Source of the DNA: JAJZVS01 sp963708095
GTDB lineage: Bacteria; Pseudomonadota; Alphaproteobacteria; Acetobacterales; Acetobacteraceae
Assembly (NCBI GenBank): GCA_963708095.1
Contig: OY970182.1
Coordinates: forward strand, 1,798,001-1,862,000
Length of the DNA stretch: 64,000 nucleotides
Direction of reading: 5' to 3'
Position numbers and translations under genes: made by a program. Shown here in pieces: positions 25,109 to 34,240 of the stretch. Under the pieces are notes generated by a model. The model was not told the origin of the DNA. It searched no databases and was given only the letters and a program-made list of their open reading frames with translations. Position 1 is the first letter of the stretch, and every line of letters starts with the position of its first letter.

Positions 25109-25957
25109 CTAGGCTGGTTCGAGAGCCTGCGACAGAATCTGACCAACCGGCAGCATCTTGGCGATCAGGGTTGTTCTGAATAGATCGAGTGTATGCAAGA
25201 TCAACTCCTGTGCCGCTTTCGGAGGGGGTGGGCAATTGAGTTCTGCCGTAGAAATCATCTCGTCGGCGATCTCTTCAGCCACCGCCGTCGTTTCGCGACG
25301 CAAGCGAGCCAATTCGCCCGATTGTGACAGTGGAGCCAGTAACGCCGCAGCAACCGCCAAACTTCCCGGCCAAAGCGTCAGATGTCGGAAAAGACTTGCG
25401 ACCATGGCGGGCTGTTCGTCCTCTCCGATGCCATTGACGAAATGAAGTAGTTCCGTCACGTCAGGCGGCAGCGAATCGAGTTTTGGGACTGGGGGAGTGG
25501 CGGCGGCCAATAGCCGATGAGGTGCCTCGGTCCAGGCCAACGTCGCGCCGCCTGATGAACGACGAGGGTCGCGTATAATCTGGGAAAGTGCGGTCGCACC
25601 CAGAATATTGGCTGCGTTGGTCAGATTGTAGTGGTTGATGAGGGTGCGGATCTCGCTCAGGTTCTGGTCGGAGAGCCCGGCGGTGCGCCAGAGCGCAATC
25701 GGAAGGTGGATCACAATTTTGGTGGACGGCATCGCCGACGCGGCGTGCAACAAGCCGTCGTAACCCCAGTTCATTCGGATGCAGCCCCAGACCCATTCGA
25801 GTCCGCCCGGAATGGTCGCAAGATGTCTGTAGACAAGATTGACCAGCGACGTGCCTGACGCGCGTTTAATATCGGCATAGATGCGGCCGATCGTGGCGGG
25901 CGCGTCCTCCTCCCTCATTTCGGGCAGACGAGGGAGCGTTGCGAAGCTGTTAGGCAT
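25109..25957 (-). CDS. DehI-fold protein (halocarboxylic acid dehalogenase family), paralogue 1
   Basis: A 282-residue, mostly helical protein with two internal repeats, as in the pseudo-dimeric group I 2-haloacid dehalogenase DehI: IGRIYADIKRASGTSLVNLV then YRHLATIPGGLEWVWG, and ELLHFVNGIGEDEQPAMVAS then LFRHLTLWPGSLAVAAALLA. The family name implies hydrolysis of 2-haloalkanoates. However, at the place where DehI has its catalytic Asp (remembered context S-D-F before the W-P) this protein has S-L-F. The reaction is therefore uncertain. The ATG at 25957 (MPNSFATLPRLPEMREED) starts the conserved part. A paralogue lies at 33406. Confidence 0.7.
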   Translation of the reverse strand: MPNSFATLPRLPEMREEDAPATIGRIYADIKRASGTSLVNLVYRHLATIPGGLEWVWGCIRMNWGYDGLLHAASAMPSTKIVIHLPIALWRTAGLSDQNLSEIRTLINHYNLTNAANILGATALSQIIRDPRRSSGGATLAWTEAPHRLLAAATPPVPKLDSLPPDVTELLHFVNGIGEDEQPAMVASLFRHLTLWPGSLAVAAALLAPLSQSGELARLRRETTAVAEEIADEMISTAELNCPPPPKAAQELILHTLDLFRTTLIAKMLPVGQILSQALEPA

Positions 25958-26237
25958 AATGTCCCGCCTCCGGCTGATGTAGTTGGTATGTCGGCTGGCC
26001 TTCGCCGCGCCAGCCATCGCGGATGCCGGCCTGCAAACCCGAGCGTTCCGATTCCGCCGGAGGCCGCCCGATGTGCACGGCATCGCCGCCGCATTGGTCC
26101 TCAATGGTCTTGCTGCTGTTTCCAGCTGCGACGGTCGCGCTTCCGTGCGCTGCAGGGGTGTTCAGGCGACCGAGCATTGCGTCACCGGTTCGTCGTCGAT
26201 GAAGACAGCGATGTGGTCGGCGGACGCGACCGTTGAG

Positions 26238-26942
26238 TCAGGCTTTGACAACGGTTTTCGCCGTCTGACCGAACAGCAGTTTCTTCCCTTCCTCCGTGAC
26301 GGCTGGTTGGGCCGAGAACGGCTCACCCTTGGCATAGGCGCGCTGCGTGGCCGGACGGTCGTGGATGCTGTTGAACCAGCGGCGCAGATTGACGAAGTCG
26401 TCGAGGTTCTGCTGCTGTCGCTTCCATGGCACGACCCACGGATAGGACGCCATATCGGCGATGCTATATTCGTCGCCGGCCAGGAACGGGCGGACGGCGA
26501 GTCGACGGTCCATGACGCCATAGAGGCGGTTGGTCTCGTTCACGTAGCGGTTGATCGCGTAGGGGATCTTCTCCGGCGCATAAACGCCGAAATGATGGTT
26601 CTGCCCGGCCATCGGCCCGAGGCCGCCGACCTGCCAGAACATCCATTCCATCACCGTCTTTCGGCCCCGCAGGTCGGTGGGTAGGAAGCGGCCCGTCTTT
26701 TCGGCCAGATAGAGAAGGATGGCCCCCGACTCGAACACTGTGACCGCTTCGCCGCCGTCCGCGGGATCACGATCAATGATCGCGGGCATTCGGTTGTTCG
26801 GCGAGAACGCCAGAAACTCCGGTTTGAACTGGTCACCTGCGCTGATGTTGACGGGATGAATCGTGTAATCCAGCCCCACTTCTTCCAGCAACATCGTGAC
26901 CTTATGGCCGTTCGGCGTCGGCCAATAGTAGAGTTCGATCAT
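26238..26942 (-). CDS. glutathione S-transferase, Nu-class (YghU/YfcG-like)
   Basis: A 234-residue cytosolic GST. The thioredoxin-fold half starts MIELYYWPTPNGHKVTMLLE, with the TPNG motif typical of Nu-class enzymes that bind glutathione through Thr/Asn and reduce disulfides or peroxides. It continues with NNRMPAIIDRDP and the glutathione-binding VFESGAILLYLAEKTGRF. The helical half includes the usual N-cap box region (EYSIADMASYPWVVPW). First of four minus-strand genes that end 46-83 bases apart or less, probably one operon with an SDR, another GST and a peroxiredoxin. Confidence 0.9.
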   Translation of the reverse strand: MIELYYWPTPNGHKVTMLLEEVGLDYTIHPVNISAGDQFKPEFLAFSPNNRMPAIIDRDPADGGEAVTVFESGAILLYLAEKTGRFLPTDLRGRKTVMEWMFWQVGGLGPMAGQNHHFGVYAPEKIPYAINRYVNETNRLYGVMDRRLAVRPFLAGDEYSIADMASYPWVVPWKRQQQNLDDFVNLRRWFNSIHDRPATQRAYAKGEPFSAQPAVTEEGKKLLFGQTAKTVVKA

Positions 26943-26988
26943 CTCTTTCGCATCCTATGCATGGAGATTTTCGGCGGTGAAGCCGCCC

Positions 26989-27795
26989 CTAAAGCGCTGA
27001 GTGGTCTTTCACCGCCTCTTCAAGCGCAGGCTTCAGCCCGAGGAACCGCTCGTCCACCGCAGCCGGGTTTTCCCGGTTGAGCGCGATCATCTGCGCGCGA
27101 GCCTCGCCACCCCGGATCACCTCGAAGGCACCCGTCTCGATGCCCTCGACGATGGCCGCGGCGACGTCGGAGGCAGGCTCCCGTCCAAAGCCCAACTCCG
27201 GCCCGGCGCGGTTGGACTTCATCATCGGTGTGTCGGTGCCGCTGGGATAGGCGGTCAGTACATGGACGCCTTCGCCCTTCAGTTCCCGCCGCAGCGCCTC
27301 ACCGAAGCGAGCGAGACCAGCCTTGACAGCGGCATAGGTCGTGTAGAACGGCGCACCAAGCAGGGCGATTCCGGATGTGACGTTCACCACGACGGCGTCC
27401 CCGCTCGCCCGCAGTGCCGGCAGTGCCGCACGAGTGAGCAGAATCGGCGCGAGAAGATCGACCGTCACCATCGCCTCGATCTCGGCCTCCGAGGTCGCCT
27501 CGAGGCGCCCAGCGCGCACGCCACCAGCGTTGTTGATGAGGATATCCAGCCCACCCAGAGCATCGCGGGCCTTCTGCAAAGTCGCCGCCCGCCCCTTGGC
27601 GGTCCCAACATCGGCGGCAATGCTCCAGACTTGGTCACCGGCCCTCTTGAGGTCCTCGGTGGCGGCTGCCAAAACATCGGGGCGGCGGCCGGAAATGACC
27701 ACCTTCGCACCTTTGGCCAGCAGGATGCGGGCGATGGCGAGCCCGATGCCGCTCGATCCGCCAGTGATGAGGACGCGCTTGCCTTGCAGGTTCAT
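26989..27795 (-). CDS. short-chain dehydrogenase/reductase
   Basis: A 268-residue classical SDR. The cofactor motif is TGGSSGIG (about residues 12-19), then NNAGG, catalytic Ser in NVTSGIALLGAPFYTTYAAV with the YxxxK-type Tyr/Lys (YAAVKAGLARF), and PSGTDTPMM after it. An NAD(P)-dependent alcohol or keto-group oxidoreductase is expected. The ATG at 27795 follows gggggaga. It lies 13 bases after the upstream GST gene's stop in the same direction, in a likely operon regulated by the divergent TetR protein. Confidence 0.88.
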   Translation of the reverse strand: MNLQGKRVLITGGSSGIGLAIARILLAKGAKVVISGRRPDVLAAATEDLKRAGDQVWSIAADVGTAKGRAATLQKARDALGGLDILINNAGGVRAGRLEATSEAEIEAMVTVDLLAPILLTRAALPALRASGDAVVVNVTSGIALLGAPFYTTYAAVKAGLARFGEALRRELKGEGVHVLTAYPSGTDTPMMKSNRAGPELGFGREPASDVAAAIVEGIETGAFEVIRGGEARAQMIALNRENPAAVDERFLGLKPALEEAVKDHSAL

Positions 27796-27808
27796 GGCGT
27801 TCTCCCCC

Positions 27809-28513
27809 TTACGCTGCGGGCGGATAGTTGGAGGGGAACAGGGCGCGTTTGGTCTCCTCGTCACTGACCTTCTTGAAAGGGTGGTCCTTCCCGACCGCCC
27901 GGGCCCGGGCAACAGCGGGCCGCGCATCGACAGTCTCGAACAGCCGCTTCAAATTCGGAAACGGAGCGAGCGGGTCGGCTTCATCCTTGCGGACGCGGGA
28001 GGCGCGGTCGAGCCAGCCCCAGGCGGAAATGTCAGCGATCGTGTAGGTATCACCGACGATAAAATTCCGCCCTTCGAGGTGGTCGTTCAGCACCTGGTAG
28101 TGCCGCTCAGCCTCGCGACGGTAGCGGTTCACCGCGTAGTCCAGGCCATTGGGGGCAGCAAACTGAAAATGCACGGCCTGACCCGAGAACGGACCGAGCC
28201 CGGAGGCGATGAAAAGCAACCAGGACAACAACTCCGGCCGGTCCTCCGGCGTGCCGAGGAATTTGCCCGTCTTCTCAGCCAGATAGAGCAGGATCGCCGT
28301 TGAATCGAAGACCCTTGCCTCCTTGCCGCCGGGACCGTCCGTATCGACGATCGCCGGGACCTTGCCGTTGGGGTTGATCGCGCGGAAGGCAGGCGTGTGC
28401 TGCTCGCCCTTGCTGGTATCGACGGGAATGGCCTCGTAGGGCAGGCCTGCCTCTTCCAGGAAGAGCGCGACCTTCGCGGGATTGGGAGTCGGGTGGAAAT
28501 AGAACCGGATCAT
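27809..28513 (-). CDS. glutathione S-transferase, second copy
   Basis: A 234-residue GST with MIRFYFHPTPNPAKVALFLE (catalytic N-terminal loop TPNP rather than TPNG), AINPNGKVPAIVDTDGPGG, RVFDSTAILLYLAEKTGKFL and the helical-domain motif DTYTIADISAWGWLDRA. It is clearly related to the copy at 26238 but diverged, so not a recent duplication. The likely role is glutathione conjugation or reductive detoxification within the same operon. The start is the ATG at 28513. Confidence 0.9.
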   Translation of the reverse strand: MIRFYFHPTPNPAKVALFLEEAGLPYEAIPVDTSKGEQHTPAFRAINPNGKVPAIVDTDGPGGKEARVFDSTAILLYLAEKTGKFLGTPEDRPELLSWLLFIASGLGPFSGQAVHFQFAAPNGLDYAVNRYRREAERHYQVLNDHLEGRNFIVGDTYTIADISAWGWLDRASRVRKDEADPLAPFPNLKRLFETVDARPAVARARAVGKDHPFKKVSDEETKRALFPSNYPPAA

Positions 28514-28596
28514 GGTGTCTCCTCGGGGTCAAAGTGTTTCCGTCTCTCGTGTGACGGCCGCTATTTCGGGCGGACGCTCTCGCCAGCCCTGTCGGA

Positions 28597-29250
28597 TCAC
28601 GCCGGGCGCAACGACCCCAGCGCGGTGAGGATGGCGTCGGGCTCCAGGCGATTGCGGTAGTCGACGTCGATGGCGGCGAGAGCGACGTGGCCATCGCGCG
28701 CGATGACGTAGGTGGCCGGCACCGGCAGTTCCCAGCTATCGTCGCCGTTGATCTCCGGCAGCGCCTTGTTGTTCGACCGGAGCGCGGCGCGCAATTCTTC
28801 AGACAGAGACCAGACGAGCCCGAAGCTGCGGGCCACGTGGTTACCAACGTCGCTGAGCACGTCGAAGGTCAGATTGTTCGCCTCGGCGGTCGAGAGCGAG
28901 CCGTCCGGGAGTTGCGGCGAGATCGCGACCAGCCGCGCGCCGAGCGCGGTCACTTCGGGCAGGACCCCCTGGTAGGCGCGGAGCTGGATGTTGCAGTAGG
29001 GGCACCAGCCACCGCGATAGAAGGTCACGACCGCCGGCCCCGCCTCCAGCAGGGCGCCGAGCGAGACAACCCTCCCCTGCGGGTCCGGCAGCGTGAAATC
29101 AGGCGCCCGGTCGGCGGTTCGGATCGCGCGTTCCAGCGCGAAGCTGGCACGCAATTCCTCGATTTTTGCCGCGTAGAGCGCTGGCCTGCCGGCCGGCGCT
29201 GTGCGCGCGAACTCGGCTTTGAAGGCGTCAAGTTGCTGTTGCAGTCCCAT
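28597..29250 (-). CDS. peroxiredoxin-like (AhpC/TSA family) protein
   Basis: A 217-residue thioredoxin-fold protein with an extra helical N-terminus (1-45) and the redox motif FYRGGWCPYCNIQLRAYQ at about residues 80-97, with two Cys in a CPYC arrangement. It is followed by LVAISPQLPDGS and a C-terminal strand ATYVIARDGHVALAAIDVDY. It probably reduces peroxides or alkyl hydroperoxides. It is the first gene of the minus-strand operon and diverges from the TetR gene across a 162-base regulatory gap. Confidence 0.88.
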   Translation of the reverse strand: MGLQQQLDAFKAEFARTAPAGRPALYAAKIEELRASFALERAIRTADRAPDFTLPDPQGRVVSLGALLEAGPAVVTFYRGGWCPYCNIQLRAYQGVLPEVTALGARLVAISPQLPDGSLSTAEANNLTFDVLSDVGNHVARSFGLVWSLSEELRAALRSNNKALPEINGDDSWELPVPATYVIARDGHVALAAIDVDYRNRLEPDAILTALGSLRPA

Positions 29251-29332
29251 CCGGCTGATCCTCTCTGTTCGTGGACGTCGCAGGCGCGACCACTCGCAGC
29301 GTGGTTGACCCCATTCTGGCCATCCGCGCCTT

Positions 29333-29354
29333 GCGTTCTAGTATATGCGTTCTA
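29333..29354 (+). promoter_or_regulatory. candidate TetR operator in the divergent promoter region
   Basis: The 8-mer GCGTTCTA occurs twice (29333-29340 and 29347-29354) around the AT-rich gtatat, between the divergent peroxiredoxin and TetR genes. Direct or imperfect repeats in such a gap are likely regulator sites; TetR proteins more often use palindromes, so this is tentative. Confidence 0.35.
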
Positions 29355-29412
29355 CAATGCGCCCTGGCGGCAGGGATGGCAAGATGCCCTGGAGCAATGG
29401 GCAGGTGGTGGG

Positions 29413-30024
29413 ATGGCAAGACCGAGGGAATTCGATGAAGACACCGTACTGGATGCGGCCGTTCAGTGCTTTTGGAAGCAGGGGTATGAGGCGACCTCGG
29501 TCAGGGACCTGGTGGCGCACACCGGTATTACCGCAGCGAGCCTCTACAACGCCTTCGGCGACAAGCGCTCGCTCTATGGGAGAGCGTTGGATCACTACGT
29601 CGAGGCGAGCATCGCCGACAGAATCCGGCGCTGCGAGGCGTTGCCGCCGCGCCGGGCGATCGAGGTGTTCTTCGAGGAAATCGTGAAACGCTCACTCAGC
29701 GATCACGACCGAAAAGGATGCTTGCTTGTGAACGCGGCGCTTGACGTCGCGCCACACGACCCCGGGTTTCGCAGGGTCGTCGCCGCCGTTCTCGTGCAGA
29801 TCGAGGCGTTCTTCCTGGCATGCGTCAGGGCCGGTCAGGCCGACGGCGCGATCACCCGCTCGCTGTCTGCGGAAACCTTGGCGCAACACCTTCTCGGCGT
29901 GTTGATGGGCATTCGCGTGCTCGCGCGCGTCCGGCCCGAGCGCGCCCTGCTTGAGGGTCTTCTTGCGCCAGCGTTGGCACTCCTCCGCGTTGAACCGGGA
30001 CCAAGCGGCACAGGTGCGGATTGA
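29413..30024 (+). CDS. TetR/AcrR-family transcriptional regulator
   Basis: A 203-residue regulator. The N-terminal helix-turn-helix reads EFDEDTVLDAAVQCFWKQGY, then EATSVRDLVAHTGITAASLY and NAFGDKRSLYGRAL. The ligand-binding domain includes KGCLLVNAALDVAPHDPGFR and LLGVLMGIRVLARVRPE. It probably represses the divergent peroxiredoxin-GST-SDR-GST operon and possibly the efflux pump downstream, responding to an electrophile or redox signal. The ATG at 29413 begins MARPREFDED, typical of this subgroup. Confidence 0.9.
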   Translation: MARPREFDEDTVLDAAVQCFWKQGYEATSVRDLVAHTGITAASLYNAFGDKRSLYGRALDHYVEASIADRIRRCEALPPRRAIEVFFEEIVKRSLSDHDRKGCLLVNAALDVAPHDPGFRRVVAAVLVQIEAFFLACVRAGQADGAITRSLSAETLAQHLLGVLMGIRVLARVRPERALLEGLLAPALALLRVEPGPSGTGAD

Positions 30025-30052
30025 TCGTCTTCTTGCCACGTCACTGGGCGTG

Positions 30053-30376
30053 ATGGCGGAAAGCGACCTGAGATCCCGGTACGAGGTGGCTGTCCTGGGA
30101 TTGCGCGCGTGGGTTGTGGCACTGCAGGACGAAGCCAGGTCTTCGGAGATGATCGCGCGCGCCGTCCATGCCGAGCGCAGGCGGCTGACCGCCGCTTTCA
30201 AGGAGCTCACGCCAGAGCCCCTGCGCTCTCGGATCCGCAGTCGGACGCTTGCCATCTACGGCGATTCCACTGGCCCGACCATCGAGAGTCTCCGGGCTCG
30301 GGGCAAGAGCTGGGACGACATCATCGACAGCGCGACCCGTCCTGGTCCCCGGATTTCGTTCGATGGGGGCGGCTGA
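30053..30376 (+). CDS. conserved hypothetical protein
   Basis: A 107-residue soluble, helix-rich protein (VAVLGLRAWVVALQDEARSS, EMIARAVHAERRRLTAAFKE, then IYGDSTGPTIESLRARGKSW). Good amino-acid composition and its place between the TetR and efflux genes suggest it is real. I recognise no domain. The ATG at 30053 begins MAESDLRSRYE; 28 bases separate it from tetR. Confidence 0.6.
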   Translation: MAESDLRSRYEVAVLGLRAWVVALQDEARSSEMIARAVHAERRRLTAAFKELTPEPLRSRIRSRTLAIYGDSTGPTIESLRARGKSWDDIIDSATRPGPRISFDGGG

Positions 30377-30447
30377 TAACGCCAGCGAGCTGCCAGAGAT
30401 CGGCTTTTGTCCACTCCTTCGCGATCACCGAAAGAAATCACGGCTCC

Positions 30448-32070
30448 ATGGGCAAGCAACAGATCGGATCCGCAGCCATCATGCGAGGGGAGAACATACG
30501 CTGGATAAGTGGGCGGCGCTTTCGTGTTCTGCTCTGCGCATCGGGCATGTGTTTCATGATCATGCTCGATTCCAACATTGTCGCGGTGTCGCTGCCGTCG
30601 ATCGCGCGTGATCTCGGCGCCGCGTTCTCGGACATCGAATGGGTGGTCAGCGCCTACGTCCTCACCTTTGCGGCGTTGCTGATGCCGTCTGGTGCGCTTG
30701 CCGATCGCATCGGCCGCCGCCGCATCGCCCTCGTCGGGCTCTCGGTGTTCACACTGTCATCCTTGCTCTGCGGCCTGGCACCGGGGGCTCTCATCCTCAA
30801 CATGGCGCGCGCCGTGCAAGGCATCGGCGCGGCCCTGCAGCTTAGCGCCGCGCTGGCGATTCTGGGCCATGAGTTCCGCGGGTCCGACCGAGCACGCGCT
30901 TTCGGTTTTTGGGGGACCGTAATCGGTGTCGCCGTGGCGCTTGGTCCGCTCGTCGGCGGTGTCATCACATCCAGCTTTGGCTGGCGGTGGGCGTTCCTGG
31001 TTAATGTCCCAATTGGCGCCGTGCTGGTCGTGCTCACTGTCGCCGTCGTGGAAGAGTCGCGAGATCCGGATGCCGTCCGGCTCGACCTCGCGGGCATGGT
31101 CCTCTTTGGCGGCGGGCTGTTCTGCCTGGTCTGGGCGCTCATCGACGGCAATGCCGCTGGTTGGTCAAGCCGGCCGATCCTGTTGAAGCTCGCCGCCGCG
31201 ATTGCCCTGTTCATTCTCTTCGTCGTGGCGGAGCGCGCTCAGATGCGCCCGATGGTGGATTTCTCGCTGTTTCGACGCCGGACCTTTCTCGGAGCGAGCG
31301 TCGCCATGCTCGGTTTTGCGTCCTCCGCCCAGGTTATGATGACCTATCTGCCGCTCTATCTGCAGAACGCTTTCGGCCTGGGGGCCGCCGCGGCCGGGTT
31401 CGGTATGTTGCCCTTCGCCTTGCCGCTGTTCTTCTGTCCCAGGATCGCTGCCGCGCTGGCGGAGCGAATGTCCGGCCGGACGCTGCTTGCAATCGGCCTC
31501 GCCATCGTCGCGCTCGGCAATATCGCGACGGCCGCGCTGATCGCGGCGAACGGGACCTATGCAGCGATCGCTATCGGCATGGTGGTGACTGGCTGTGGTG
31601 CGGGGCTGCTCAACGGTGAGACTGCCAAGGTGTCGATGAGTGTCATCCCGCCGGAGCGAGGCGGCATGGCATCAGGCATCGGCGGCACACTGCGATTTGT
31701 CGGGCTGGTCACGGGTATCACGGGTCTCGGAGCGGTGCTGGCGAGCGAGACACAGTTACACTTCGTCCGAGCCATCGCGTCGCTCGGCCTTTCTGGCTCG
31801 CTCGCGGGCCGCGCTCAATTCATGGTATCGCGGATCATCTCGGGCGACATCAGCGGCGTCGTTGACAAGGTGGTGCCGGCTGCCCGGGGCGCGATGATCG
31901 ACATCTCCCGTGGTAGCTTTGCCGCTGGATTCACGATCGTGCTGGTCGTCGCCGGCGGCATCGCCACGCTCGCCGCGCTCCTGACCGTGATCCTCGTCAG
32001 CGCCGCGGAGACCGCTCCGGCACGGCGACCGCACATGGAATCCTCTCATCCGCCGGAGATGATAGACTGA
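30448..32070 (+). CDS. MFS multidrug efflux transporter, DHA2 (14-TM) family
   Basis: A 540-residue membrane protein. Transmembrane segment 1 contains MLDSNIVAVSLPSIARDLG, the DHA2 signature. Motif A is GALADRIGRRRIALVG, and motif C-like glycine-rich GVAVALGPLVGGVI follows. Length and about 14 helices fit EmrB/QacA-type proton antiporters, which export lipophilic drugs or toxic intermediates. The ATG at 30448 is taken as start, although MRGENIRWISG at 30481 is an alternative. It is probably co-regulated with the TetR gene upstream. Confidence 0.9.
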   Translation: MGKQQIGSAAIMRGENIRWISGRRFRVLLCASGMCFMIMLDSNIVAVSLPSIARDLGAAFSDIEWVVSAYVLTFAALLMPSGALADRIGRRRIALVGLSVFTLSSLLCGLAPGALILNMARAVQGIGAALQLSAALAILGHEFRGSDRARAFGFWGTVIGVAVALGPLVGGVITSSFGWRWAFLVNVPIGAVLVVLTVAVVEESRDPDAVRLDLAGMVLFGGGLFCLVWALIDGNAAGWSSRPILLKLAAAIALFILFVVAERAQMRPMVDFSLFRRRTFLGASVAMLGFASSAQVMMTYLPLYLQNAFGLGAAAAGFGMLPFALPLFFCPRIAAALAERMSGRTLLAIGLAIVALGNIATAALIAANGTYAAIAIGMVVTGCGAGLLNGETAKVSMSVIPPERGGMASGIGGTLRFVGLVTGITGLGAVLASETQLHFVRAIASLGLSGSLAGRAQFMVSRIISGDISGVVDKVVPAARGAMIDISRGSFAAGFTIVLVVAGGIATLAALLTVILVSAAETAPARRPHMESSHPPEMID

Positions 32071-32303
32071 TCGGCCGGGGAATGGCGTGCCATCGCTCTC
32101 CGGCCATGTTCAGAAGATTGCGGGCATCCGACGTCTTTTTTCATTTTCCGCGATCTGGACCGGGGTAGGATTGCCTCGAGCGAACCTCCGGCGCATTCTA
32201 GGACGGGCGATATAGAACGGATTACCGAGAATGCTGAGGAGAGAGCAGAAATTGCTCATGTGTGCCCTCCTGAGGCGGCGGCCCGACCGGGGGGCTGCCT
32301 GAG

Positions 32304-33398
32304 ATGGCGGCGCCGCTTCTCACACTGCGCGCGATCCGAGCCACTGCGGTCGAGGTCCCGATGGCCCGGCCGCTGGGTACCAGCGCGCAGACCATGCGGA
32401 CCGCACCTATTTTGCTCATCGACCTCGAGACAGAGGAGGGGATCACCGGCCATGCCTATCTGTTCTGTTACACACGGATGGCGCCGGGACTGATTGCAGC
32501 AGTCCTGACCGATATCCAGGACGCCGAGCGCGGCGAACGTTTGGCGCCGGTCGATTTTTCTACCCGTTTCCAGCAACGCTATCGCCTGCTTGGCGCGCAA
32601 GGCATCGTCCGCATGGCGCTGGCGGGCTTCGACGTCGCTTGCTGGGATGCGCTGTCTCTGGCCGCCGGCCTGCCGCTCGCCAGCTATATCGGCTCGCAAC
32701 CTCGCCCCGTCCAAGCATACAACAGCAACGGGCTCGGCCTGATGCCGCCGGAGCAGGCGGCCGACGAAGCCGAGGCGCTGCTGGAACAGGGATTCCGGGC
32801 GGTCAAGTTGCGCCTCGGGCGGCCGACGGCGGCACAGGACCTGGCCGTCGTGCGCGCCGTCCGGCGCCGGCTGCCCGATACCGTCGCCTTGATGGCGGAC
32901 TACAACCAGGCCCTGACAGTCACCGAGGCAATTCGGCGCGGCCAACAACTGGATGGTGAGGGGCTCTATTGGATCGAAGAGCCCACCCGGCACGACGACT
33001 ATGCCGGATGCGCCCGGATCGCCGCTGCGTTGACCACGCCGATGCAGATCGGGGAGAATTTCGCCGGCGCTCAGGCGATGGCCGCAGCCCTCTCCGCCAA
33101 TGCCTGTGACTATGTGATGCCAGACCTTGAGCGGATCGGCGGCGTCACCGGATGGCAGCGTGCGGCTGCGCTGGCGTCCGCCACCGGAATCGAGATGTCC
33201 TCGCACATCTTCCCGGAGGTCAGCGGGCATCTGCTGGCCGCCACCCCCACCTGCCACTGGCTGGAATATGTCGACTGGGCAGCGCCGATCCTGGCGGAAC
33301 CGCTGCGCATCGCCGGCGGCATGGCGCAGGTGCCGGATCGGGCGGGTTCGGGGGTCTCCTGGGACCCGGACGCCGTCAAACGCTATCGCATCGCATGA
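32304..33398 (+). CDS. mandelate racemase/muconate lactonizing family enzyme
   Basis: A 364-residue enolase-superfamily enzyme. The N-terminal cap (1-120) precedes a barrel with the K-x-K-type region FRAVKLRLGRPTAAQDLAVV, metal ligands in VALMADYNQALTVTEA, IEEPTRHDDYAGCARIA and MQIGENFAGAQAM, and the histidine base in IEMSSHIFPEVSGHLL. The His plus Lys arrangement fits the mandelate-racemase subgroup (racemases and acid-sugar dehydratases). The substrate is unknown. It is followed 7 bases later by a DehI-fold gene, so the two are one operon. Confidence 0.88.
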   Translation: MAAPLLTLRAIRATAVEVPMARPLGTSAQTMRTAPILLIDLETEEGITGHAYLFCYTRMAPGLIAAVLTDIQDAERGERLAPVDFSTRFQQRYRLLGAQGIVRMALAGFDVACWDALSLAAGLPLASYIGSQPRPVQAYNSNGLGLMPPEQAADEAEALLEQGFRAVKLRLGRPTAAQDLAVVRAVRRRLPDTVALMADYNQALTVTEAIRRGQQLDGEGLYWIEEPTRHDDYAGCARIAAALTTPMQIGENFAGAQAMAAALSANACDYVMPDLERIGGVTGWQRAAALASATGIEMSSHIFPEVSGHLLAATPTCHWLEYVDWAAPILAEPLRIAGGMAQVPDRAGSGVSWDPDAVKRYRIA

Positions 33399-33405
33399 GG
33401 GCAGC

Positions 33406-34230
33406 ATGAGCGACCCGGTTGCCGCCATCACCGAAGCTGCCGCGACAGGCGAGACCGCGGCGATCTTCGCCGATATCCGCCAGGTCCTGGGCGTCGATGT
33501 CGTCAACCTGATCTGGCGTCATCTGGCGACGATCGACGGCGCCTTGCCCTGGGCGTGGGGGGCGCTGCACCCGCTCTACGCCGACGGGTCGGTGCTTGGC
33601 GAGGCGACCACGCTGCGGCGGGAGCTGGCGCTGCCGACGATGCCCCCGATCCAAGCGGAGGTGTTCGCGGGGCTGGGCCTGCAGCCGGACGCCCTGGCGG
33701 CCATCCGGGACGTGCTGGCAGCCTACGACCATACCAATGCGATGGCCATGGTGGCACTGTCCGCGCTGCGTGCGTGTCTGGATGGGCGTGCGCCGCGCGC
33801 CACCCGAGCCGCTGCGCCGGCAACGGTGGCCGCCGCGCCGCGGATCAGGCTGCCGCGGCTGCTCAACCTGACCGACATGCAAGCCGAGACCGCGGCGCTG
33901 GTCACCGCGCTGAACGGGTTCGGCACGCGGCGTCCTGGGGCGGTACTGGCCAGCATGTATCGGCATCTCGCTCACTGGCCACCCTATCTGTCATTTGCCT
34001 GGCTGCTGCTCGCACCGCTGGATGGCGACGGGCGGCTGGCCGCCGCCATCAATCAAGCACGGCGCGAGGCCCTGGTTCGGGCGGAGCGGTTGTTGGTTCG
34101 GCTGGGCGGTTCGGCATCCCCGCCGCCCGCGCTGGCCGCGGCGATCAGTTCGGCTATCGAGCCGTTCGTGGAGGACGTGATCGTCAAGATGCTCGTGATC
34201 TGCGCGTTCCTGCGCCGCGTCACGGCTTGA
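33406..34230 (+). CDS. DehI-fold protein, paralogue 2
   Basis: A 274-residue helical protein with the DehI double-repeat layout: AAIFADIRQVLGVDVVNLIW then RHLATIDGALPWAWGALHPL, and TALNGFGTRRPGAVLASMYR then HLAHWPPYLSFAWLLLAPL. At the position of the DehI catalytic aspartate it has Met (S-M-Y). It therefore shares with paralogue 1 both the family fold and the missing nucleophile-activating residue. It lies between an enolase-family enzyme and a haloalkane-dehalogenase-like pseudogene, spaced 7 and 10 bases. Confidence 0.7.
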   Translation: MSDPVAAITEAAATGETAAIFADIRQVLGVDVVNLIWRHLATIDGALPWAWGALHPLYADGSVLGEATTLRRELALPTMPPIQAEVFAGLGLQPDALAAIRDVLAAYDHTNAMAMVALSALRACLDGRAPRATRAAAPATVAAAPRIRLPRLLNLTDMQAETAALVTALNGFGTRRPGAVLASMYRHLAHWPPYLSFAWLLLAPLDGDGRLAAAINQARREALVRAERLLVRLGGSASPPPALAAAISSAIEPFVEDVIVKMLVICAFLRRVTA

Positions 34231-34240
34231 GGGGAAAGTC

